DNA from: CAZPAH01 sp964584495
GTDB taxonomy: Bacteria; Krumholzibacteriota; Krumholzibacteriia; Krumholzibacteriales; Krumholzibacteriaceae
Assembly: GCA_964584495.1 (NCBI GenBank)
Contig: CAZPAH010000074.1
Coordinates: 1 to 14,999 of the forward strand
DNA: 14,999 bases
Reading direction: 5' to 3'
Position numbers and translations under genes: made by a program. Below are positions 8,201-14,664 of this stretch, in pieces. The first letter of the stretch is position 1, and every line of letters begins with the position of its first letter. A model generated the notes under the pieces. The model saw nothing but the letters and a program-made list of their open reading frames with translations. It was not told where the DNA came from and made no database searches.

Positions 8201-8365
8201 CCGCTTGCGAGGGTAGTGATCGGTGGATTGCTCAGTTCGACGTTGATCACCCTGGTGCTAATTCCGGTCGTCTACACGATATTCGAGCGCAAGAGACCGG
8301 GGGGAAAATCCACCCGGCCTGCCGAAGAAGCTGCGGCGCAGGATTCAGTCTCTTCCCCGAATTAA
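5228..8365 (+). CDS. RND efflux permease subunit (AcrB/SwrC-type)
   Basis: At 1045 residues this is full length for the hydrophobe/amphiphile RND family, the proton-driven inner-membrane pump. The first helix is at about 11-30. A porter domain follows (PEITFPTISVVTEY, then GVEEITSTSTEGRSQ), then helices from about 331, including LGIGMLVDNAIVVLENI in TM4. The second half repeats this: LMPSTDEGEVRISLEM opens its porter domain, and the TM10 signature is GIVVNNAILLV. The canonical AcrB Asp-Asp pair is D398-N399 here, and the TM10 lysine is replaced by asparagine (N930/N931), as in SwrC/YerP-like members. The proton relay therefore probably uses D398 and other residues. The ATG at 5228 follows GGAG at about 13 nt. 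No OMF (TolC-like) gene follows; the next gene is the kinase, 74 nt on. Drug, lipid or metabolite export is possible; the heavy-metal CusA type is less likely. Confidence 0.96.
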   Translation: MNIAKGSVNRPVLTTIIFLVVIALGLVSLSRLSIDLMPEITFPTISVVTEYANVGPQEIEESVSRPIEEALAAVQGVEEITSTSTEGRSQVRVAFAWGTDLDVAANDIRDRIDRVMARLPEDIERPMIRKFDLSAFPVMYLGVSGSLNPLDLRQIVEDQVKYRLERVPGVAAVDIRGGLNREIHVDLHAAELKALGIPTEAIIAALGSENRNVPAGLYEKGNLEVLVRTQGEYRSLDEIGNTVVAIREGSPIQIRDVADVLDSWEEVRQIVRIDGNPGLRISVSKQSGANTVNVARGVRAEMERINRDIPQLRLIALIDTSRYIKQSISNMGYAVLLGGILAVIILFLFLRNISSTLIIATAIPISIVATFGLMYFGGFTLNIITFGGLALGIGMLVDNAIVVLENIYRHHEAGESYVQSALDGTSEVWSAIVASTLTTLAVFIPVIFIRGMSGIMFRQMAYVVSFSLLCSLVVALTLIPMLSSRFLRFQSSEHYKNESRTHRIYVWSEDIFRSVATRYSRILSWALGHKKTVILTVVGLLAVSLVLIRFIGVELMPSTDEGEVRISLEMAVGTRLEVVDQATRAVEEIIRENVPEAVSVMSYVGSGGWRARGGHTAEIRISLVSRRERHRSSEKIANDLRALLGTLPGVTSRTRAGQGLFILRMGASSESSINLEVRGYDLETANMLAQRIDEAIRTIPSITDTRISREQGSPEQIIRIDRKKAADLNLGVSRIGDALETAVGGKRASFYREGGKQYPIVVRLSEEDRKDLDDLLDLTVVNNRGEMVVMRNVVETVREEGPVRIERKDQERIITIEVNYTGQDMGTVIKEIRGKLGFIPVPKDFAILFGGDYEEQQEAFRELLVGLILAIFLVYMVMAGQFESFRDPFVVLFSIPMAIIGVVLTMILTGTIFSMQAFIGCIIMTGIVVNNAILLVHHTNQLRREGGMELTAAVRQAGLNRLRPILMTTMTTVLGLLPLAIGFGEGGEAQAPLARVVIGGLLSSTLITLVLIPVVYTIFERKRPGGKSTRPAEEAAAQDSVSSPN

Positions 8366-8424
8366 CGGCGCTTCCTTCCGGACCGTACGGTTATTTTCCT
8401 CTATCACATTACATTTTCTAGTGG

Positions 8425-8440
8425 TACTATCTTACCGCTA
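8425..8440 (+). promoter_or_regulatory. Possible -10 element giving a leaderless kinase mRNA
   Basis: TACTAT (8425-8430) ends 9 nt before the kinase ATG, and no purine-rich ribosome site precedes that ATG. If the hexamer is a -10 element, transcription would begin around 8437, at or next to the start codon. No good -35 hexamer is visible. Confidence 0.25.
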
Positions 8441-11394
8441 TGATTGGGCACACAATATCCCATTACAAGATCCTGGATAAGCTCGGCGAAGGCGGGATGG
8501 GGATCGTGTATCGAGCCGAGGACACGAGGCTCGGCCGCAATGTAGCGCTGAAGTTCCTTTCCACCCGGGCGTTCGCCGGCGAGGGGACGCTGGACCGGTT
8601 CCGCCGCGAAGCGCGGAATGCCGCGTCTATGAGCCATCCGAACATCTGCACGATATACGAGATCGACGAATATGAGGGCCAGCCGTTCATCGCCATGGAG
8701 CTGGTGGAAGGGCGCAGCCTCTCCTCGATCATCGCGGAAGGACCGATGGAGCTGGCAAAGGCGACAGATATCGCAATACAGATCGCCGAAGGCCTGAACG
8801 AAGCTCAGGAGAGGGGGATCGTGCACCGGGATGTCAAGCCGGCCAACATAATGATCACGGACGCCGGGAGGGCGAAAATCACGGATTTCGGACTTGCCCT
8901 GGTGACCGACCAGACGCGACTGACATGCGAAGCATCAGCCATGGGAACGGTCGCCTACATGTCTCCCGAGCAGACACGTGGCGGAGATGTGGATCACCGG
9001 ACGGACATCTGGGCTTTCGGGGCCGTATTGTACGAGATGATCACGGGACTGCAACCCTTCAGGGGTGAATACGATCAGGCGGTGATCTACTCGATCACCA
9101 ACCTGGACCCGGAACCGCCCACGGCTCTGCGGACGGGCGTGCCCATGGAACTCGAGCGTATCGTGATGAAGGCTCTCGCAAGACGGGCCGTTGAGCGGTA
9201 CCAGCACGTTGACGAGCTTCTCGTCGATCTGCGGAGGCTGGAGCGCGCCGCACCGTCGAAGACCGCCCTTCCGAAGAGAAGAAGCAGAAAAGGCGGTCTT
9301 GTTGCGGCTGCCTGCGTTATAGCCGCCGTCGCGGGATACATCGTTTTGAAGCCACTGGTCCTCGAACGAAATCTCGAGGCCGCACCGAAACCGGTCGCGG
9401 TCATCAGCTTCGAGAATATGACGGGAGATCCTTCCTACGACTACCTCTGCAAGGCGATCCCCAACCTGCTCATAACGAGTCTAGAGCAGTCGCGGTATCT
9501 CCGAGTCACCACATGGGAGAGGATGAACGATCTGCTGAAGCAATTGAACAGGAAGGATGTAGATGTCATCGACAAGGAATTAGGCTTCGAACTCTGCAGC
9601 CTCGACGGGATCGATGTGATTGTCACGGGAAGCTTCATCAAGGCGGGAAATACCTTCGCGACCGACATCAAGGTGCTCGATGTCGGAACGAAAGAGATCC
9701 TCAAATCGGCGAGCGCGCGAGGCGAAGGGGTGGAGAGCATACTGAAGCGGCAGGTGGACGATCTGAGCAGGGAAATCGCACGCGGAGTGGGTCTTTCACG
9801 GCGGCGGTTAGAACAGACACAGCGGCCGGTCATCGACGTGACGACCGGATCGATGGAGGCTTACAACTACTACCTGCGGGGCGTCGAGGAATTCGACAAG
9901 CACTACAATACGGACGCGTGCCGTTTCCTCGAAAAGGCAGTCGCGATCGACTCGACCTTCGCCATGGCTTACATGTATCTGGGATGGGTATATGGAAAGA
10001 TGAGCGACAGGATGGTGAGCGACGAGGCTTACGAAAAAGCGATACGCTTCGCGGCGCACGCCACGGAAAGGGAACGCCTCTACATAGAATCGCGGTACGC
10101 GCTGATAATAGAAAACGATGTCGGAAAACATGTGAGGCTTCTCGAAGAACTGGTCCGCCTATACCCGAAGGAGAAACGTGGCTATGAGTGGCTCGCGATC
10201 CAGGCCGGCAATAAGAATCGCCTCGAGGATGCCATCTCGCTTTGCGAGAAGGCCCTCGCACTTGATCCCGGGTATGCATCCTGCCTTAACCAGATAGCAT
10301 ATTTATATGCCAGGAAGGGCGATAACCCAAAGGCGCTCGACTATTTCGAGAGGTACGCCGCCGCATCCCCCGGCGATGCCAACCCGCTGGACTCGATGGC
10401 GGAGCTCTATTTCAGGATGGGGGATATCGGCCGGGCGATCGAGAAGTACAGGGAGGCGATCGAGGTTAAACCGGATTTCTACGGCTCGATGAAGAATGTG
10501 GCATACATGTACGGCGTTGTGGGAGAGATAGACAGCGCGCTGGTATGGATGGACCGTTATTTGAGAGTCGTTCCCTCCGCGGGCATGCGGATTATAGGCC
10601 TGGGGTGGCGTTCCTTGGCATATTTCCTCATCGGGCGTGTCCGGGATGCGTTCGCCGACATAGAGACCTGGGAGGAGTTCGGGCGGGTAAATCCGCGTTT
10701 CCCGACGAGCGCCCAGGCGTTTTTCAAGGGCAACTATCTCCTCGAGACAGGACGGTATTCCGAGGCGGAGCAAGCGATCGACGAATGGCAGGTTCTGATG
10801 GACCGGATGAACCCGGAATACCATTCAAGGACCGAGGGTTGTTCGAGATGCATTCGAGGCCTGATATACATTAGGGCCGGGCGCCTGGACGACGCCGGCG
10901 AGCAGGAATCGAGAATCCGGGAGATATCGATCCGTATAATGGAAGAGGCCCCGTCGACGTACGGTCGTTTTCAGGATAACTTTGCTAACTTCAGGGGTGA
11001 ACTGCTGCTCGCGCGCGGCCTGTACGACGAGGCGGCTGAATTACTTCTCAACAAGCCTCCCCCCGGGATGATGCAGATGGGGGATGAGGAGGTTATTTCG
11101 TTAAATATGCCGATGAACCATGATGTCCTCGCGCGGGTATTCATCGCGATGGGCGATCTGGAGCGGGCGGCTGTCGAATACGAACGCATCGTGTCGTTCG
11201 ACCCTGCGGGAAACGACAGGCGGCTGAGGAACCCGAGATTTCGATACCGTTTGGCTAAAGTCTACGAGAAGTTGGGCCGGCGCGAGGATGCGATCGACCA
11301 GTACGAGCGCTTTCTCGATATCTGGAAGAACGCCGACCGCGATCTGCCGGAATACAAGGATTCCCGACTGAGGCTCTCGGCGCTGCGCGAGTAA
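8440..11394 (+). CDS. Membrane Ser/Thr protein kinase with TolB/FlgO-like region and C-terminal TPR repeats
   Basis: This 984-residue protein has an N-terminal Hanks-type kinase at about 9-265. Every key element is present: glycine loop GEGGMG (17-22), K38 in VALKFL, E57 of helix C, catalytic loop HRDVKPAN (129-136, D131 and N136), DFG (149-151) and SPE (175-177). A basic stretch KRRSRKGG leads into one transmembrane helix at about 286-304. Outside it, residues about 317-455 (VAVISFENMTGDPSYDYLCK...) resemble the TolB N-terminal/FlgO-type domain found in many such kinases. TPR-type helical repeats fill about 470-975, clearest at 595-710 (e.g. AISLCEKALALDPGYAS). Known architecture: common in Acidobacteriota and related phyla, targets mostly unknown. 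It follows the RND permease by 74 nt, so read-through transcription is possible, but no shared function is shown. The ATG is fixed by the conserved MIGHTISHYKILDKLGEG start. Active kinase expected. Confidence 0.95.
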   Translation: MIGHTISHYKILDKLGEGGMGIVYRAEDTRLGRNVALKFLSTRAFAGEGTLDRFRREARNAASMSHPNICTIYEIDEYEGQPFIAMELVEGRSLSSIIAEGPMELAKATDIAIQIAEGLNEAQERGIVHRDVKPANIMITDAGRAKITDFGLALVTDQTRLTCEASAMGTVAYMSPEQTRGGDVDHRTDIWAFGAVLYEMITGLQPFRGEYDQAVIYSITNLDPEPPTALRTGVPMELERIVMKALARRAVERYQHVDELLVDLRRLERAAPSKTALPKRRSRKGGLVAAACVIAAVAGYIVLKPLVLERNLEAAPKPVAVISFENMTGDPSYDYLCKAIPNLLITSLEQSRYLRVTTWERMNDLLKQLNRKDVDVIDKELGFELCSLDGIDVIVTGSFIKAGNTFATDIKVLDVGTKEILKSASARGEGVESILKRQVDDLSREIARGVGLSRRRLEQTQRPVIDVTTGSMEAYNYYLRGVEEFDKHYNTDACRFLEKAVAIDSTFAMAYMYLGWVYGKMSDRMVSDEAYEKAIRFAAHATERERLYIESRYALIIENDVGKHVRLLEELVRLYPKEKRGYEWLAIQAGNKNRLEDAISLCEKALALDPGYASCLNQIAYLYARKGDNPKALDYFERYAAASPGDANPLDSMAELYFRMGDIGRAIEKYREAIEVKPDFYGSMKNVAYMYGVVGEIDSALVWMDRYLRVVPSAGMRIIGLGWRSLAYFLIGRVRDAFADIETWEEFGRVNPRFPTSAQAFFKGNYLLETGRYSEAEQAIDEWQVLMDRMNPEYHSRTEGCSRCIRGLIYIRAGRLDDAGEQESRIREISIRIMEEAPSTYGRFQDNFANFRGELLLARGLYDEAAELLLNKPPPGMMQMGDEEVISLNMPMNHDVLARVFIAMGDLERAAVEYERIVSFDPAGNDRRLRNPRFRYRLAKVYEKLGRREDAIDQYERFLDIWKNADRDLPEYKDSRLRLSALRE

Positions 11395-11490
11395 AAGCGT
11401 TTACTGTCCCACGAGCTCCTGGGCGGCCCGATCCGCCGCCGCATCACGATAGACAATGGTTTTCGTCGACGGATCGATCAGCCCCGGCCG

Positions 11491-12045
11491 TCACATATCG
11501 ATCCGCGGCACGGAAAAGCTGCCCTCGGTGATCTTGTGCAGGGTTCCCTCCTCGTCGAAAAGGCTACCGTTGAATGTGCCGGTCACCATGCCGCCCGGAG
11601 GCCCGAAGCTCATGATCTCCAGGATCATCTCCATCTCATCCTCATCCCCGCTGTCCAGGCTGGCAAGGTATTCCCTTATCTCTTTCCTTTCCCCATCCTC
11701 GGTGGGAACGATCTCGTACCAGGAGAAATATGTGGGCATGATATCCGGCGTGTTCGCCCGATGAATGCCCATGAAATCCGTTTCGTCACAGGCCAGCTGG
11801 ATCGTCATTCCGACCGTCATCTCCATCTGCATCCCCGCGCCGGATGGATTTTCAACCATCGCCGCCGTTTCGCAGGTCAGGGAGATGTAACCGTCCTCCG
11901 GATAGTATTCCACCCTGCCCTGATCGAAGGTGTACTCCCTGCCGTCGATCCTGTACGAGACTATCCCAGACTCCTGGGCCGAAAGCAGGGCGGGAAAAAG
12001 AATTACGACAGCTAGAGCTAGGGCGAGATTCCTCGAAACTGACAT
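11491..12045 (-). CDS. Secreted/periplasmic protein of unknown function
   Basis: This 184-residue protein begins with a Sec signal peptide (MSVSRNLALALAVVILFP, likely cut near LLSA|QES). The mature part is acidic and Met-rich, with no repeat or known motif that I recognise. A stretch SYRIDGREYTFDQGRVEYYP looks like beta strands, and the end TGTFNGSLFDEEG... SFSVPRIDM resembles lipid-binding or lipocalin-like strand patterns; this is only an impression. The start at 12045 is certain: AAAGGAGG lies 6 nt upstream. A near-consensus promoter lies about 100-125 nt upstream. The frame stays open for 29 sense codons beyond the TGA at 11493-11491, to a TAA at 11401 (see findings). Convergent with the kinase gene. 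Confidence 0.85.
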   Translation of the reverse strand: MSVSRNLALALAVVILFPALLSAQESGIVSYRIDGREYTFDQGRVEYYPEDGYISLTCETAAMVENPSGAGMQMEMTVGMTIQLACDETDFMGIHRANTPDIMPTYFSWYEIVPTEDGERKEIREYLASLDSGDEDEMEMILEIMSFGPPGGMVTGTFNGSLFDEEGTLHKITEGSFSVPRIDM

Positions 12046-12397
12046 GCCATCCTCCTTTTACCATCGATGGCCGCTGCTTCGCGGGACAAGGATGGATTCG
12101 ATCATCATGTCGGAAATGCGAAATGAGACACAGTCGCGGCTGATATTAGTTGAAGTCCCCGGTGGATGTCAATATGTCCGGATATAACCGGAGCGCAATC
12201 CGCTGCGCCTCAAACCATAACCACGTCCCGCGTCGATTCAACTACAGCGGCGGTTGGGATCAGCCGATAATCTTAAAGTGATTGCGGGGGGTTGGATTGT
12301 CTGATAGGATCGGCGCCTTGGCATATTTAGCGGATAATGATAAAGGCATGTTGCAAGCGGTCTGCACGGGACTGCCAGAAGAGAAGGGAGCAAAGCG
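12046..12397. other. Divergent intergenic region between secreted protein and outer-membrane protein genes
   Basis: These 352 nt hold the minus-strand promoter at 12143-12172. Just upstream of its -35 box (relative to that gene) come two adjacent small hairpins: TCCGG/CCGGA (12177-12192) and GCGCA/TGCGC (12193-12208). The remainder to 12397 has no gene and no plus-strand promoter I can defend. Short frames such as the 31-codon plus-strand one ending at 12187 lack a spaced ribosome site. Confidence 0.6.
12143..12172 (-). promoter_or_regulatory. Sigma70-type promoter of the secreted-protein gene
   Basis: On the minus strand a perfect TTGACA (12172-12167) is followed after 18 nt by TAATAT (12148-12143), 4 of 6 matches to the -10 consensus. 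Transcription would start near 12136, leaving a leader of about 90 nt. It is the best promoter match seen in the window. Confidence 0.55.
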
Positions 12398-12973
12398 ATG
12401 AAATTTACGGCTGTATTGCTGTTATCCGTATTGCTGGTAGCGACTTCTTCCGTATGCGCCCAGGAGCGAAGCCACGAGTTTTCCGCAAGTGCCGGTGTCG
12501 CAACCGTGCCCGATATAATCGAGGCTTTTATGGAGGTCGCCCCGCTAATCGTAACCGTGGGGCTGATCCGTGAAGATACGAAGTCGGCGACGCCTGCCCT
12601 ATCACTGCACTACCGTTACCATTCCAGCCGCCTGCTCAGCGTCGGGGGGACATTCGACTACCAGAAATTCGAAAGGGATCTGTACTTCCTCGATGATAAG
12701 CTTTCTACGAGCGATATCAATTATTACACCTTCATGGGGAGGGTGGATCTTACCTATCTGAGAACGCGGTTCGTTCGACTCTACTTGGGAGCGAGCGTCG
12801 GCATCTCCCATATGAAGGAGAGCGGGGAGGATGTCGAGGACACCAGCCATACTCTCTTTGCGTTCCAGCTGAATGCCCTGGGCCTGCGGCTGGGAGACCA
12901 GGTAGCCGCCTACATGGAGCTGGGATTGGGGTTCAACGGTATAATAGCCGGAGGGCTCGCTTTCGAATTTTAG
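12398..12973 (+). CDS. Small outer-membrane beta-barrel protein
   Basis: This 191-residue protein has a Sec signal peptide (cleavage expected after SSVCA, residue 21; the cysteine is not in a lipobox because Val precedes it). The mature chain alternates hydrophobic and polar residues in strands typical of 8-stranded barrels: ALSLHYRYHSSRLLSVGGTFDYQ, YYTFMGRVDLTYLRTRFVRLYLGASVGIS and AAYMELGLGFNGIIAGGLAFEF in segments. It ends in Phe, the usual outer-membrane assembly signal. GGGAG lies about 7-8 nt before the ATG. It resembles the 'outer membrane beta-barrel' (OMP_b-brl) group; ligand and role are unknown. It stands alone, transcribed divergently from the secreted protein gene. Confidence 0.85.
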   Translation: MKFTAVLLLSVLLVATSSVCAQERSHEFSASAGVATVPDIIEAFMEVAPLIVTVGLIREDTKSATPALSLHYRYHSSRLLSVGGTFDYQKFERDLYFLDDKLSTSDINYYTFMGRVDLTYLRTRFVRLYLGASVGISHMKESGEDVEDTSHTLFAFQLNALGLRLGDQVAAYMELGLGFNGIIAGGLAFEF

Positions 12974-12983
12974 GGTTCGAATC

Positions 12984-13084
12984 GATCGGGCGGAACGGGG
13001 ATCCTCCAAGGCGCTATAGAACGGGCGGGATGGAAGCCGTAGTTGCAGGATTGAACATTCTTTCCCGCGTTCAACCGCCCGATC
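12984..13084. repeat. Nested long inverted repeat between convergent genes
   Basis: The outer arms GATCGGGCGG (12984-12993) and CCGCCCGATC (13075-13084) are perfectly complementary. Within them GAACGGGCGGGA (13019-13030) pairs with TCCCGCGTTC (13062-13071) apart from a two-G bulge. The element begins 10 nt after the barrel-protein stop and ends at the stop codon of the minus-strand small ORF, so it may be a bidirectional terminator or mRNA-stabilising fold. No T-run follows on either side, which argues against a simple rho-independent terminator. Confidence 0.6.
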
Positions 13085-13247
13085 AGGGGGCCAAGGACGG
13101 GAAAAAATTTCGTCCCCGATGTCCCTCGTGATTTCGAATCTCACCCGTACAGCCGGCGTTGTCTATTATAATCCCTGTCCCATATTGTACACTTCCGCAC
13201 CGGGCATGGTACTTGCGAAAATCTTCATTCAGCAGAGCTATCTTCAT
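13083..13247 (-). CDS. Small ORF, 54 codons, strong ribosome binding site; unrecognised protein or gene remnant
   Basis: On the minus strand GCGGAGGAAATTT precedes the ATG at 13247, giving GGAGG at 6 nt spacing, among the best ribosome sites in the window. The peptide begins MKIALLNEDFRKYHARCGSV, has cysteines at 17 and 33, and ends FFPSLAP before a TGA at 13085-13083. I do not recognise it. The first half reads like a real protein start; the second half is basic and less convincing. An overlapping minus-strand frame (VRFEITRDIGDEIFSR, from about 13144) looks more protein-like there, so a frameshifted remnant of a longer gene is possible. It is divergent from the membrane-protein gene at 13324, with 76 nt between starts. 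Confidence 0.42.
   Translation of the reverse strand: MKIALLNEDFRKYHARCGSVQYGTGIIIDNAGCTGEIRNHEGHRGRNFFPSLAP
13167..13172 (+). promoter_or_regulatory. Isolated TATAAT -10-like hexamer upstream of the membrane-protein gene
   Basis: A perfect TATAAT lies 151 nt before the ATG at 13324, but no -35 hexamer is recognisable at 16-18 nt spacing, and the site lies inside the minus-strand small ORF. It is the only strong -10 match upstream of this gene. Confidence 0.2.
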
Positions 13248-13323
13248 AAATTTCCTCCGCGTGACATCGAATTGAGCCGCTTATCTATCAAGGGCGGCGG
13301 GTCGGCAACAGAGGGGGAAAACG

Positions 13324-14634
13324 ATGAACGGACGGAACAAGGTTTATGTAATCGATCCGGTGGATTCGAAACCCGATTCGAAAATCGGTGTCGATATCTC
13401 CCCTTCATTGGGGGAGGACGGGAAGGAGCTTCCCGAGTACCTTCGGTCATCGGAAGACGACAGTCACGGCGATAGTGGCGGTGGGCACGGGAACGATGGA
13501 CAAAGGAACCGGAGCGATGACGACAGCGACCGTGGAACTTCAAGGGTGCGGAAGAAGGATAGACAGTCCGGTGTTCCTCTGATCCTTTCCTACATCGCCG
13601 GGCCCTGTTCCATCCTGGCCACCGCAAGGGGACGAAGGAGCAAGGTCTGGGCGGGACTCGCCGCCTCCAGCGTGATTCTGAGTATTGCGGTCATATGGAT
13701 GTGGGAGAAGATCCCCTATTGGTCGATGCGTGGAACTCCTGCCGGCGCCGCAATGCTCCTCGCGGCGGTGGCGGCGGTCATATCGGGGTTCTCGGCGTGG
13801 ACGAAGGCGGTTATCCAGGCAGGGCACTACGAGGGTCCGAGGCTGAGGCGCTCGCCCGGCTGGATCAGGAAGCCGTTGGCGGCGGGGTTGCTCGGCATCA
13901 TCTTCCCCGGCATGGGGTTGTTCGTCACCGGGCGCGCCAGACAAGCCGCCGTGGCGCTGTGGATCGCCTGCGCGACCGTTATCTCCGTTCTCTTTCTCAT
14001 CAGTACCGAATGGTTGTGGAATTTCAATGCGTATGCGGGCGCCTTTGCTCTGAATCCCGATACGCTCGAGCACATTTTGATCGGCATCGGTGTCATGGCG
14101 GCTCTCGGAGGGCTGGCCTGGGTCGTGCAGGCGCTTAATGGGGCTCGTCTGGCGGGACGGGTTTCGAGCCGGAAGACTGTCACCCGGAATAGCTGGGCCG
14201 CGGTGGCGCTTCTTATCTCTGTCATCGCCTTTTCCGCCTTCTCAAGGCCCGCCGTGATCGCCGAAGCGCTCGACGAGGCTGCGTCGGCGGCCCGCGGCAG
14301 GGGAATGAGAGTCATTCCTTTAAAGCTCTCCCTGGCGGCGGCCAGTCTCGATCCGTCACGCCCCGGCTATGTCATCAAGGCGATCGGGCTTTACGAGGAT
14401 ATCGGAGATCAGGCGACGGCCGATCTGATGCGGCGGGATCTTATCGGACGGCTGGAAACCTCCGTGCCTCTTCTGGAAGAGGCGGGGATAGTGAGATCGA
14501 AGACCGGTGCCCCCGGCGATGCCGCGGTCATCCCGGCGGGATTCGATATCGGGACGATCGGCGCAGCGGCGACCACAACGATCCCCGCCGAGCTGCTCAT
14601 TCTCGATTGGAAGTTGAACAGTGCGGGCCCTTGA
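13324..14634 (+). CDS. Polytopic membrane protein with acidic disordered N-terminus
   Basis: This 436-residue protein starts with about 80 residues rich in Asp, Ser, Gly and Arg (e.g. SSEDDSHGDSGGGHGND), predicted disordered and cytosolic. Hydrophobic helices follow at about 85-100, 107-126, 138-157, 185-203, 206-227, 249-270 and 290-306. The segment GLLGIIFPGMGLFVTGRARQA (184-207 region) has the Pro-Gly-x-Gly ... Gly-Arg pattern seen in TM2/DUF5683-like membrane hairpins. The C-terminal 130 residues are soluble with helical, TPR-like character (SLDPSRPGYVIKAIGLYEDIG). I do not recognise a specific function. GAGGGGG lies 6 nt before the ATG. The gene ends 30 nt before the convergent acyltransferase stop. 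Confidence 0.83.
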   Translation: MNGRNKVYVIDPVDSKPDSKIGVDISPSLGEDGKELPEYLRSSEDDSHGDSGGGHGNDGQRNRSDDDSDRGTSRVRKKDRQSGVPLILSYIAGPCSILATARGRRSKVWAGLAASSVILSIAVIWMWEKIPYWSMRGTPAGAAMLLAAVAAVISGFSAWTKAVIQAGHYEGPRLRRSPGWIRKPLAAGLLGIIFPGMGLFVTGRARQAAVALWIACATVISVLFLISTEWLWNFNAYAGAFALNPDTLEHILIGIGVMAALGGLAWVVQALNGARLAGRVSSRKTVTRNSWAAVALLISVIAFSAFSRPAVIAEALDEAASAARGRGMRVIPLKLSLAAASLDPSRPGYVIKAIGLYEDIGDQATADLMRRDLIGRLETSVPLLEEAGIVRSKTGAPGDAAVIPAGFDIGTIGAAATTTIPAELLILDWKLNSAGP

Positions 14635-14636
14635 TG

Positions 14637-14657
14637 GTTATCGGGAAAGGCGATAAC
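14637..14657. terminator. Hairpin between convergent genes
   Basis: GTTATCG (14637-14643) pairs perfectly with CGATAAC (14651-14657) around GGAAAGG. It fills most of the 30-nt gap between two converging stop codons. No T-run follows on either strand, so termination efficiency is uncertain. Confidence 0.4.
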
Positions 14658-14664
14658 GGCACTG

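Noticed and set aside
8370..8396. ACCGTACGGT palindrome followed by TATTTT after the permease stop, as a terminator
   Set aside because: The palindrome leaves no loop and the alternative stem is only 3 bp, so a stable hairpin is unlikely.
12974..12986. GGTTCGAATC, identical to a tRNA T-arm consensus, with a second TTCGAATC near 13134
   Set aside because: No acceptor stem, anticodon arm or CCA end is present around either copy, so a tRNA or attachment-site remnant is not supported.
12602..13144. A 180-codon minus-strand frame across the barrel gene and the intergenic inverted repeat
   Set aside because: Most of it is antisense to the barrel-protein gene, which has a signal peptide and terminal Phe. 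Only its first part (outside that gene) might be a gene remnant, discussed under the small ORF.
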